A DNA stretch of 41,795 nt from JADJOY01 sp046331705 [NCBI: bacterium]. Its GTDB lineage: Bacteria > JADJOY01. The DNA lies in contig JAXLQJ010000061.1 of NCBI GenBank assembly GCA_046331705.1, forward strand, positions 1-41,795, in the 5' to 3' direction. Under the pieces are notes generated by a model that saw only the letters and a program-made list of their open reading frames with translations, had not been told where the DNA came from and did no database searches. The position numbers were made by a program, and so were the translations under genes. Shown in pieces: positions 16,068 to 23,913 of this stretch (within the stretch, counting starts at the first letter, position 1; every line of letters starts with the position of its first letter).

Positions 16068-16513
16068 CCACGTCGCAACGGCAGCCCGCCACCCGCGGGC
16101 CGAGGTGCTGCCGCTCGGGCGCCCCGCCCAACGATGGATGCGTCGGGGATGCGCCGTCCCGCGTGCCGGAACCCGGTGAATCATCTCGCGCACCCTTCGC
16201 ACCCTTCGCACCCTGCGCACATCGTCGGCGCTGCGGGTTTCCCTTTGGCGTTCACTGCTGACCTCGCTGGGCGGATCGTCGGTGCGGGCACCGTCGTCGA
16301 TCGCGCATGTCGTACGCGGGAGCCAGCGGAGCCGCGTCGTTTCGCGCCGCGAGCTCGTCGAACCACGTGAGGCCGTCACCGGGCGGGTTGGCGAGCGCGT
16401 CGGAAAGTCTAGGAACGCGCGCCCGCGGCGACGAGGACCGAAGCGGCCAATCATGGAACGCGAACGGACAGCCTTGACGCGCCGGTGCGAGCTTCGAGAG
16501 CTTTAGGCGAGTG
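16068..16513. other. divergent intergenic region between carboxylesterase and AraC genes
   Basis: About 446 bases with no credible gene. It contains a 9-bp tandem repeat (16189-16220) and a small inverted repeat CGGTGC-GG-GCACCG (16280-16293). It must carry the promoters of both flanking genes, but no clear -35/-10 pair is visible at this GC content. Confidence 0.6.
16189..16220. repeat. 9-bp tandem repeat, about 3.5 units
   Basis: CGCACCCTT, CGCACCCTT and CGCACCCTG, followed by a partial CGCAC. It lies in the divergent region about 120 bases upstream of the carboxylesterase start. The period is near one helical turn, so it could be a set of protein sites or simple slippage. Confidence 0.75.
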
Positions 16514-17551
16514 ATGGACTGGAACCGTCCCCGCCCCGGCCGCACGGCACGCCTGATGGCGCGGATCGCGCTGCCCATCGTCGCACAGCTCGAGCTCGCG
16601 GGCGCGGACGTGGACGCGGTGCTGGCGGCGGCGGGATTGCGGCGAGCGCAGCTCGAGGATCCCGACGGGCGGATCGATCACGAGCATTGGGTGGCGCTGC
16701 TCGAGATCGGCGCGATGGCCACCCACGACCCCTGCTTCGGCGTGCACGCCGCCGAGCAGCTGTCGAGACGCAGCTACGCGCTTCCGGCGCTGCTCATCCA
16801 GAGCCAGCCCACCCTCGAGGAAGGCCTCGCGCGGCTGGACCGCTACTTCCACATCGTCCACGAGGGCATGGTGCTGAGCCTGCTCATCGACGGCGGCATC
16901 GGCTGCTACCGGATCGATTTCCTGCCCGGCCTCGCCTACCCTCGCATCCTGGCGGAACACATGGTTGCGATCGGCTCGGTGCTGGGAGTCCAATTCCTCG
17001 GCAACGACTGTCCTCGTCCGCGCGAGGCCCGTTTCGCCCACACCGCGCCTGCCGACACCTCCGAGCACGAGCGCGTGATTCGCGGACCGGTGCGGTTCGG
17101 CAGCGAGCACACGGAGATCGTCTTCGATCTGGGCACGCTGCGCATGCCGCTCGACAGCGCCAACACCCACCTCGGCGCGATCCTCGAGGACGAAGCGCGC
17201 CGCATCGCCCAGCGCCTGCCCGCCACCTCCACCCTGGCGGGACGCTGTGTCGCGTGGATCCGCAGCGAGGTGCACGCCGGTCGCGAGCCACGCATCACCT
17301 CCATGGCCGACGAGCTGCACGTGGGCGAGCGCACCTTGCGGCGACGTCTCGAAGGCGAAGGGACGAGCGTGCGCGCCCTGGTCGACGAGGTGCGCGGCGA
17401 GATGGCGCGGGCCCACGTCGCGTCGGGTCGCCTTTCCCTCGACGAGATCGCGCTCTTGCTCGGCTTTTCCGAGGCCGCGGCGTTTCGGCGCGCGTTCAAG
17501 CGCTGGACGGGTGTGAGCCCGAGCGAGTACCGGCGCGAGGCGGGCCCATGA
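16514..17551 (+). CDS. AraC-family transcriptional regulator
   Basis: 345 aa from ATG 16514 (a GTG directly before it is the alternative). The N-terminal part (about 20-200) matches the arabinose-binding-like domain of OruR/ArgR-type AraC regulators: LELAGADVDAVLAAAGL, HEHWVALLE, QSQPTLEEGLARLDRYFHI. The C-terminal AraC helix-turn-helix pair is ITSMADELHVGERTLRRRL and LDEIALLLGFSEAAAFRRAF, followed by WTGVSPSEYRR. This class usually activates lipid, steroid, amino-acid or aromatic catabolic genes. It is divergent from the carboxylesterase, the most likely target, and precedes the DUF2817 gene by 46 bases. Confidence 0.93.
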   Translation: MDWNRPRPGRTARLMARIALPIVAQLELAGADVDAVLAAAGLRRAQLEDPDGRIDHEHWVALLEIGAMATHDPCFGVHAAEQLSRRSYALPALLIQSQPTLEEGLARLDRYFHIVHEGMVLSLLIDGGIGCYRIDFLPGLAYPRILAEHMVAIGSVLGVQFLGNDCPRPREARFAHTAPADTSEHERVIRGPVRFGSEHTEIVFDLGTLRMPLDSANTHLGAILEDEARRIAQRLPATSTLAGRCVAWIRSEVHAGREPRITSMADELHVGERTLRRRLEGEGTSVRALVDEVRGEMARAHVASGRLSLDEIALLLGFSEAAAFRRAFKRWTGVSPSEYRREAGP

Positions 17552-17597
17552 TCCCCCCGGACGCGGGCCGATTCCCCGCCCTGCGCACCCGACGGCC

Positions 17598-18716
17598 ATG
17601 AGCCACACCCGATACTTCGCGAGGGACTACGCCGAAGCGCGGCGACGATTCTGGCGCGCCGCCGAGCAGGCGAACGCACGGGTCGAGAGCCACGTTCTCG
17701 ACGTGCGCGGACCCGCCGACGAGGAGCTCGCGATGGACGTGGTGCGCGTCGGCCCGCGCCAGCCCTCCCGGCTCCTCGCCGTGAGCTCGGGCCTGCACGG
17801 CGTCGAGGCGTTCGTGGGTAGCGCGCTCCAGACGCTGCTTCTCGACACGGCCACCGAGATCCTGGCCGCCCATCGCGGGCTCGGCCTGTTGCTGGTACAC
17901 GCGGTCAACCCCTTCGGCTTCGCCCATCTCGATCGCGCCAACGAGCGGAACGTCGACCTCAACCGCAACTTCGTCGCGCATCCCGCGGGGCACCGCCCCA
18001 ACCCCGACTACGAAACGCTGGCCGACGACATCGCGCCGGCGTCGCTCGACGACGAAGCCGATCGCGCGCGCCTCGACAGGCTCGGCCGCTTCGTCGCCGA
18101 GCACGGCGCGCGACGATTCGAGAACGCGGTGAGCGGCGGCCAGTACACCCACCCACGCGGGCTCTATTTCGGCGGGCACGAGATCCAATGGTCCGCCGAG
18201 CGGCTGCTCGGCAGCGCGCGCACCGCCGCCGAGGGCGTGGAGCGAGTCGCGTGGATCGACGTCCACACCGGGCTCGGCGCGAGCGGCCAGGTCACGCTGC
18301 TCAGCGACCTGGCGCCGGCGGAGCCGGCCTATCAGCGCGCGGCGCGCTGGTACGGCTCGGACCTCCAGAGCCTCGTCGGCGGCGAAGCGCTGTCGGTCGT
18401 GACCCACGGCTCGCTCGATGTGGCGCTCCTCGACGCGCTCGGCGCGGCGCGCGAAGCCACCATGGTGACCGCCGAGATCGGCACGCGGCCGCCGGAGGCG
18501 GTGTTCTTCGCGCTGCGGGCGCGCAACTGGCTTTGCCATCACGGCGAGCTCGCCCCCGATCATCCCCGGACGCGGGCGATCCTCGCCGCGATCACCGACG
18601 CGTTCGATCCCCGCGACGACCGGTGGCGCGAGCGGGCGCTCTTGGAAGCCCGCCGGAGCGTCGCGGCCGCCGTCGCCGGTCTCGGCGCGCCCGCCTCCGC
18701 GCACGCACCACGCTGA
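17598..18716 (+). CDS. DUF2817 / M14-like metallopeptidase-fold protein
   Basis: 372 aa. Motifs of the DUF2817 family: SSGLHGVEAFVGS with H67 and E70, the HxxE zinc pair of carboxypeptidase-like enzymes, ERNVDLNRNF (117-125) with the substrate-binding Asn-Arg, and WIDVHTGLG with H223 as the third ligand. A TAEIGTR segment later in the chain may supply the catalytic Glu. There is no signal peptide, so it is cytoplasmic. The natural substrate of the family is not established; aminoacylase-like or peptidase activity is likely. It may be co-transcribed with the AraC gene. Confidence 0.88.
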   Translation: MSHTRYFARDYAEARRRFWRAAEQANARVESHVLDVRGPADEELAMDVVRVGPRQPSRLLAVSSGLHGVEAFVGSALQTLLLDTATEILAAHRGLGLLLVHAVNPFGFAHLDRANERNVDLNRNFVAHPAGHRPNPDYETLADDIAPASLDDEADRARLDRLGRFVAEHGARRFENAVSGGQYTHPRGLYFGGHEIQWSAERLLGSARTAAEGVERVAWIDVHTGLGASGQVTLLSDLAPAEPAYQRAARWYGSDLQSLVGGEALSVVTHGSLDVALLDALGAAREATMVTAEIGTRPPEAVFFALRARNWLCHHGELAPDHPRTRAILAAITDAFDPRDDRWRERALLEARRSVAAAVAGLGAPASAHAPR

Positions 18717-18812
18717 GCGCGGCCTTCGCCCACGCCCGCCGTCACGACCGCAGAGAGCCCCGCCCTGCCAATCGGTCCACCGACGGCTCGTCTCCATCGA
18801 GGAGGTTCGCTC

Positions 18813-19982
18813 ATGAGGTGTCGTCACGTCCCGCCCCCGGCCAGGTCCGCCGTCCGCGGAACGCTGCTCGCGGCGCTGATCGCGTGGAGCCCGGGAGCGC
18901 AGCGCGCAGCACGCGCGGATGACGCACCGGTCGCGTCGCCGGCCGCCGCACCGCTGTCGCGGATCGTGTTCGGCTCCTGCATTCGGCAGGGTGCTCCGCA
19001 GCCGATCTGGGACGCCATCGTCCAGTACGCGCCCGATGCGACGGTGCTGCTCGGCGACAACGTCTACGCCGACACCGAGGACATGGCGCGAATGCGCGCG
19101 CTCTACGCCCAGCTCGCCGCCGAGCCCGGGTTCCAACGATTGCGCGCCGCCACGCGCCTCTACGCGACCTGGGACGATCACGATTACGGAGGCAACGATG
19201 CCGGCGCCGAGTACCCGATGCGCGCCGAGTCGAAGCGCGCGTTCCTGGACTTCCTCGGCGAGCCCGCGGACTCGCCGCGCCGGCTGCGCGACGGCGTCTA
19301 CCAATCGTACGTGCTCGGTCCCGAAGGCCGCCGCGTGCAGATCATCCTCCTCGACCTGCGCTGGGTCCGCAGCCCGCTGGTCTCGGGCCTCGCCGGGACG
19401 TCGCCAAGCGGCGGGCCGATCGAGGGCTACCTGCCGAACGACGATCCCGCGGCGACGATCCTCGGGCCGGACCAGTGGAGCTGGCTTGCGCGCGAGCTCG
19501 AGCGACCCGCCGAGCTCAGGCTCATCGGCTCCTCGATCCAGGTGCTCGCCGAGGACCACCCGTACGAGAAGTGGCGGAACTTTCCGCGCGAGCGCGATCG
19601 CTTGCTTGCGCTGATCCACTCGACCGGCGCGCGCGGTGTGGTGTTTCTCTCCGGCGATCGGCACGATGCCGAGCTCTCGCTGCTTCCCGCCGCCGGCGGC
19701 GTCGACGGGCTCACCGGCGAGCGCACCCCAAACCCGGCGGCGTACCCACTCTTCGACCTCACCTCGTCGTCGTTCAACGCGCCGCGCCCCTGGACGTGGG
19801 ACGTGAACCGGCACCGGATCGGCGACGTGTTCTGGGGTGCCAACTTCGGCACCGTCGAGATCGATTGGTCGCAGCCCGATCCGCTGGTCACCCTCGGGAT
19901 CCGCGACGCGACCGGCACCCGCGCCTTCGGCCACACCGTCCCGCTCTCGACGCTCGCCCCGCACACGCTCGGCAGCCGCTGA
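18813..19982 (+). CDS. PhoD-like secreted phosphatase
   Basis: 389 aa with a strong AGGAGG before the ATG. An N-terminal signal (about 1-35, with a basic start and ending near ARA-D) indicates export. PhoD motifs: IVFGSC with Cys56 as calcium/iron ligand, LLGDNVYADTED, TWDDHDYGGND (120-129), LLDLRW, and SGDRHDAEL carrying the late metal ligands. The protein is shorter than Bacillus PhoD and lacks the long N-terminal domain, like the short PhoD phosphodiesterase subgroup. A role in releasing phosphate from organic esters is inferred; no Pho box was recognised. Confidence 0.9.
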   Translation: MRCRHVPPPARSAVRGTLLAALIAWSPGAQRAARADDAPVASPAAAPLSRIVFGSCIRQGAPQPIWDAIVQYAPDATVLLGDNVYADTEDMARMRALYAQLAAEPGFQRLRAATRLYATWDDHDYGGNDAGAEYPMRAESKRAFLDFLGEPADSPRRLRDGVYQSYVLGPEGRRVQIILLDLRWVRSPLVSGLAGTSPSGGPIEGYLPNDDPAATILGPDQWSWLARELERPAELRLIGSSIQVLAEDHPYEKWRNFPRERDRLLALIHSTGARGVVFLSGDRHDAELSLLPAAGGVDGLTGERTPNPAAYPLFDLTSSSFNAPRPWTWDVNRHRIGDVFWGANFGTVEIDWSQPDPLVTLGIRDATGTRAFGHTVPLSTLAPHTLGSR

Positions 19983-20053
19983 GCGCAGGCGTCCGGGCGT
20001 AGGACGCAGGGCACCGGGCACAGGGCACAGCGCGGGGCGCCACCGCAAAGAAA

Positions 20054-20086
20054 ACGGGGCCAGAGCGAAGTCCGCTCTGGCCCCGT
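20054..20086 (-). terminator. intrinsic terminator of the M36 protease gene
   Basis: Perfect 14-bp stem (20054-20067 with 20073-20086) with a five-base loop AAGTC. On the minus strand it is followed by TTTTCTTT, a proper U-run, 23 bases after the protease stop codon. The same hairpin may also stop plus-strand transcription from the PhoD-like gene, though without U's on that side. Confidence 0.88.
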
Positions 20087-20108
20087 CGGGGAAAACGCGT
20101 GCGAGGGT

Positions 20109-23100
20109 TTACGCGCGACGGCGACGCCGTGCGCGGAACCCGAAGACGAAGAGCGACGCGGGGATCAGCCACAGGCCCAGATCGATCGGCACCTCGAAGC
20201 CGCGCTCCGCGTCACCCGCCACGGCCGCCTCCGCATCCTGCGGCGTGGGGTTGCAGCCCGTCTGCGGCGGAGTGTTGGGATTGCAGTCGTTGTCGACGCC
20301 ATCCCGCGGGACCTCCGTCGCACCCGGATTCACCGCCGCGTTGGCGTCGTCGCAGTCGGTGGCGGATCCAGCCGGGCAAGCCGCGTTGCCCGGATTGCCG
20401 TAACCGTCGCCGTCACCGTCCACGCACGCCGACGCGCAGCTCGGGTCCGCGGAGTCCGCGAGCCCGTCACAATCGTCGTCGATGCCATTCGAGCAATTCT
20501 CGGTGGCGCCCGGGTTCACGGCGGCGTTGCCGTCGTTGCAGTCGAGCTGCGGGAAGCTGCACACCGGCGACGCGGGGTTGCCGTAGCCGTCGCCGTCGCC
20601 ATCCGAGCACACCGGCGTGCTGCTGCACACGTAGGTCTGGCCGGTGAGGTAGAGCGTCCACGAGTTGAGCGTGCCGGTATCCGCACCGGCGGTGTCCTGA
20701 ACCGTCAGCTTCCAGTTACCCGCCGTCGCTCCACCGACGAAATCGGCGAGGGCGCCTGGGCCGTCCGGTGCCGCCGTGTCCGGATAGGTCGCGACGATGT
20801 TGTCGGCGCTGCCGCCCGAGTTGTTGGCCAGGGTGACCACGGTGCCGCTCGGCGACTCGAGCTTCACCACCAGATCCCCTCGGTAGGTGTGGGTGATGTT
20901 GACCGCCACCCGCACGTTCGTGACGTTGCCGGTGTTGGGCACCGAACGGGTGGACGTGATGCCGGCCGCAGGGCTGTCGGGGATCGCGATGGGCGTATCC
21001 GTGGACGCGTAGGCGTTCTCGCTGCCGGCGACCGAGGCGCCCACGACCTGTGTGAAGGAGTCGTTGAAGGTTCCCTGGCCGGTGGCGATGGCGAGATCGA
21101 AGTCGATGGTGGTGCCGCACGCGACACCCGAGCTGACCGAGTAGCTGTAGTGCGGCGCGAGCGAGGTGGCCTGCGAGTTCGCAGGCACGTTGGGGAAGCT
21201 CGCGACGTTGTCGGTGATCGTGATGCCCGGGGTGGCGGTGCTGAGCGTCGCGCTCACGCCGGTGGACGGCTGCGAGTTGCTCGCGAGGGTGACCGACGAC
21301 TGGATGGACTCGCCGGGCTCGACGACGCCGTCGCCGTCGCCGGCCGAGTCGTCCACCGCGCTCGACTCGTAACGGAGCTCGGGACCCGAAGCCGGGGTGG
21401 TCGTCGCGCAGTTCGACGCCGACCCGAAGCAAGCCGCGGCAGAGCCCTTCGGCACGACGATGTACGAGTACGGCTCGCCGTTTTGCAGGCCGGTGTCGTG
21501 GAACGAGGTGCTGGTGGTGGAAGCGACCTTGATCTTGCCGAACTCGCACGCGAACACGCCGTCGGTGCGGTACACCTCGTACGAGCTGGCGCCGGCGATC
21601 GCGTTCCAGCTCAGGTCGGCAACCATGTTGCCGCCGTTGGCGTTGAGCGCGGGGGCGGCCACCGGCGTGCCGCTGCAGCCGGAGGTCGCGACGACCGGCG
21701 TGCCGCACGCGATCTGGTGACGGTTGAACGCGGCGTAGATCGCCGCCATGTGCGGGGTGCCGTCGTTCAGGTTGCCGTTGTCGTCGTCGGCCGCGAGGTA
21801 CTGCTGGTAGCCGCTGGTCGCCGCGCAACCACCGTTGGGTGCTCCGCCCGAGTAGCCAGCGCCCATGTTGCCGCCGCCGATGAAGAGCAACCGGGTCGCG
21901 ACCGTGTGGGCGGTCTGCTCGTCGAGGCTGTACGGCGCCGACTTGAGGTCGCGCTTCCACAGGTCCCAAACCGATTCCGAGTACGGATGGCCGGTGCAGT
22001 GCACCGCGCCGCTGCAGTTCGCGTTCGCCCACGTGTACGTGTGCGGCTGACCCGAGGCGTGCTTCGCGTAGTCGATGTCGCGAACGCCCGTGCAGGCGGT
22101 GCAAGCATCCCCGAAGCCGCTGCAATTGCTGGCCGTGAAGTTGCGCCCGATGCACGACGTGTTGAGACGGAACGCCGCGTAGAGATCGGCGACACCCTCC
22201 TGGGTGATGGCGACGATCGAGGGGTTTGCATCGTTGTCGTCCAGACCATGCCCCCACTCGTGATCGAACACCGCCGCGATCTCACCGGTGTTCGCGCAAC
22301 CGCCGCCCGACCGGTAGAAGTTCACGGTCGAGCCGTTCCAGAAGGCATTGCAGGTCTGGTTGATGTTCATGTTGGCGGTGAGCTGCTGCTGCAACCAGGT
22401 GTTGCTCGGAAGCTGGCCGCGCGCCATCTGTTTGATGCGGTTGAGCTCGTAGAAGCCGCTGCGCGATGCGTGGGTGTTGCCGGCGCCGCCCACGCCTGGC
22501 GTGGTGCAGTCCGTGCCGCTCGAGGCGCCAAAATTCAGGTTGGTCGCCGAGCTGAGCGAGCTGGCGCCGCAGCCGTCGCTCATGTTCACGTATTGCCCGG
22601 TCAGGCTGGCGCTGATGTTGCCGTCGACTGGCGCGATGTTCCCGCCCGCGTCCGACGTCACGTTCCCACCGGTGGTGGTCACGGTGGCAAACGGCATGGC
22701 CCAGCCGCTCTGCTCGACGCCATCCGGAGCGACGCCATCGTTCGTGACGGGATAGACGCCGCCCTTGACCTCACGCTCGGTCGCGTAGTCGTTGGTGTCC
22801 TCGAACGACAGCAGCTCGCCGCTCAGGGCATCCACGAGAGCCTCGAACCGGCCATCGCTGCCCGCGAAACGCGGCCGGACCACCCACGCGAGGCGGTAGC
22901 CGTAGCCCTTGCCCACGTCACCGGCCGCTTGCGCCTTCGCGGTGGCCACGAGGTTGAGCTCGCTCTTCCCCCACACCGTCGCGCTGGCGAACGGCCGGCC
23001 GTGGTCACGCGCCGTGGCGAGCGCCGCGTCCGCGGTGATCGTCGGCGTCGTGGAGACGTCGATGTCGCCCCACTGGGCCAGGCCGAGGAGCGTGAGGTTG

Positions 23101-23696
23101 CCGTGATTGATCACGGCGCTCAGGTACTCGCCTCGAACCGCCACACCCTTCACGACGCGCGGCAGGTAGACGTGGATGATCGAGCCGCGCTCGTGGCTCG
23201 TCACCCGCGCCGAGACCGCCGTCTCCGCCAGATCGAGGCGCAGCGCCTTGGCGTTGCGTTGCAGGTAGGAGCCGAACGCCTCGCCGGCCGCGGACTCGAG
23301 CGCGGAGTCGGTGGTGGGCGCGGCCTCGCCGATCCCTTGCCAGCTCAGGTTGTTGCCCACGCCCGAACCGGGAATGAGTGGCTGCGAAGGCGTGATGGTC
23401 GCCCAGCGGCCGCTGCGGACGTCGATCCGGCCACGGTCGTTGGCGACGCCGAGCGCCGAGAGGTCGTTCGCCGCGCGGGTCGCAGCATCGCCCGACAGCT
23501 CGGCGGGAAGCTTGTAACTCGTCTCGATGTCGAGAGCCGCGTTGCGGAACTCCTTGCCATGCAGCCCGGATGCTTGCGGCTCATCGAAGGCCCGAACCGG
23601 GCTGGCTGCCGCCAGCGCGAGCGTGCACACGATCGCCAGCGTCGCTGCGGGCGATCGGGTGAACCGGCCAAAGTGCGAACGGTTTCGTCTCAACAC
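20109..23696 (-). CDS. secreted M36 (fungalysin-like) metalloprotease with P domain and MopE-like calcium repeats
   Basis: 1195 aa. The GTG at 23696 is chosen because AAAGGAG sits seven bases upstream; an ATG at 23726 lacks this. Order of parts: signal peptide (1 to about 36); FTP/PepSY-like propeptide (about 60-250); M36 catalytic domain with H479-E480-W-G-H483 and third ligand E500 (TQEGVADLY); a fibronectin-III-like domain (about 680-745); a beta-sandwich rich in Ser/Thr (about 775-880); a proprotein-convertase P domain (about 915-1020, HTYRGDLVVKLESPSG and GNWKLTVQD); MopE-like D-G-D-G-D repeats with paired cysteines (about 1030-1155); and a C-terminal hydrophobic helix ending RARRRRRA, resembling a PEP/MYXO-CTERM sorting tail. 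It is probably cell-surface anchored or released after processing. Monocistronic with its own terminator. Confidence 0.93.
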   Translation of the reverse strand: MLRRNRSHFGRFTRSPAATLAIVCTLALAAASPVRAFDEPQASGLHGKEFRNAALDIETSYKLPAELSGDAATRAANDLSALGVANDRGRIDVRSGRWATITPSQPLIPGSGVGNNLSWQGIGEAAPTTDSALESAAGEAFGSYLQRNAKALRLDLAETAVSARVTSHERGSIIHVYLPRVVKGVAVRGEYLSAVINHGNLTLLGLAQWGDIDVSTTPTITADAALATARDHGRPFASATVWGKSELNLVATAKAQAAGDVGKGYGYRLAWVVRPRFAGSDGRFEALVDALSGELLSFEDTNDYATEREVKGGVYPVTNDGVAPDGVEQSGWAMPFATVTTTGGNVTSDAGGNIAPVDGNISASLTGQYVNMSDGCGASSLSSATNLNFGASSGTDCTTPGVGGAGNTHASRSGFYELNRIKQMARGQLPSNTWLQQQLTANMNINQTCNAFWNGSTVNFYRSGGGCANTGEIAAVFDHEWGHGLDDNDANPSIVAITQEGVADLYAAFRLNTSCIGRNFTASNCSGFGDACTACTGVRDIDYAKHASGQPHTYTWANANCSGAVHCTGHPYSESVWDLWKRDLKSAPYSLDEQTAHTVATRLLFIGGGNMGAGYSGGAPNGGCAATSGYQQYLAADDDNGNLNDGTPHMAAIYAAFNRHQIACGTPVVATSGCSGTPVAAPALNANGGNMVADLSWNAIAGASSYEVYRTDGVFACEFGKIKVASTTSTSFHDTGLQNGEPYSYIVVPKGSAAACFGSASNCATTTPASGPELRYESSAVDDSAGDGDGVVEPGESIQSSVTLASNSQPSTGVSATLSTATPGITITDNVASFPNVPANSQATSLAPHYSYSVSSGVACGTTIDFDLAIATGQGTFNDSFTQVVGASVAGSENAYASTDTPIAIPDSPAAGITSTRSVPNTGNVTNVRVAVNITHTYRGDLVVKLESPSGTVVTLANNSGGSADNIVATYPDTAAPDGPGALADFVGGATAGNWKLTVQDTAGADTGTLNSWTLYLTGQTYVCSSTPVCSDGDGDGYGNPASPVCSFPQLDCNDGNAAVNPGATENCSNGIDDDCDGLADSADPSCASACVDGDGDGYGNPGNAACPAGSATDCDDANAAVNPGATEVPRDGVDNDCNPNTPPQTGCNPTPQDAEAAVAGDAERGFEVPIDLGLWLIPASLFVFGFRARRRRRA

Positions 23697-23913
23697 GATG
23701 CTGCTCCTTTGTCGCCCCGCAGCCATCGACGCTGCGGGCAGTGTGCGGACCGGTGCGCCTCGGATGGCTCGGGTCCGGTGATCCTCGAAATGCGCGAAGT
23801 CGGTTTTGGAGCGGAAGTCGAGATTACGCCTCCGACACCGCTGGACGCAACGCGGGAGCCGCATTTTCTCCCTGCGGTGGATCGAGGCGAGACGGGAGCT
23901 GCCGCGCGAGGCG

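Noticed and set aside
14264-16454. N-terminal extension of the carboxylesterase frame up to 16454
   Set aside because: The lipoprotein signal begins at 16067; the extension covers the tandem repeat and has no domain.
20008-20029. Short GGGCAC-type repeats between the PhoD-like gene and the terminator
   Set aside because: Only about three imperfect short units in 22 bases; low information.
23697-23726. Upstream ATG (23726) as the start of the M36 protease
   Set aside because: GTG 23696 has AAAGGAG at correct spacing and gives a clean signal peptide.
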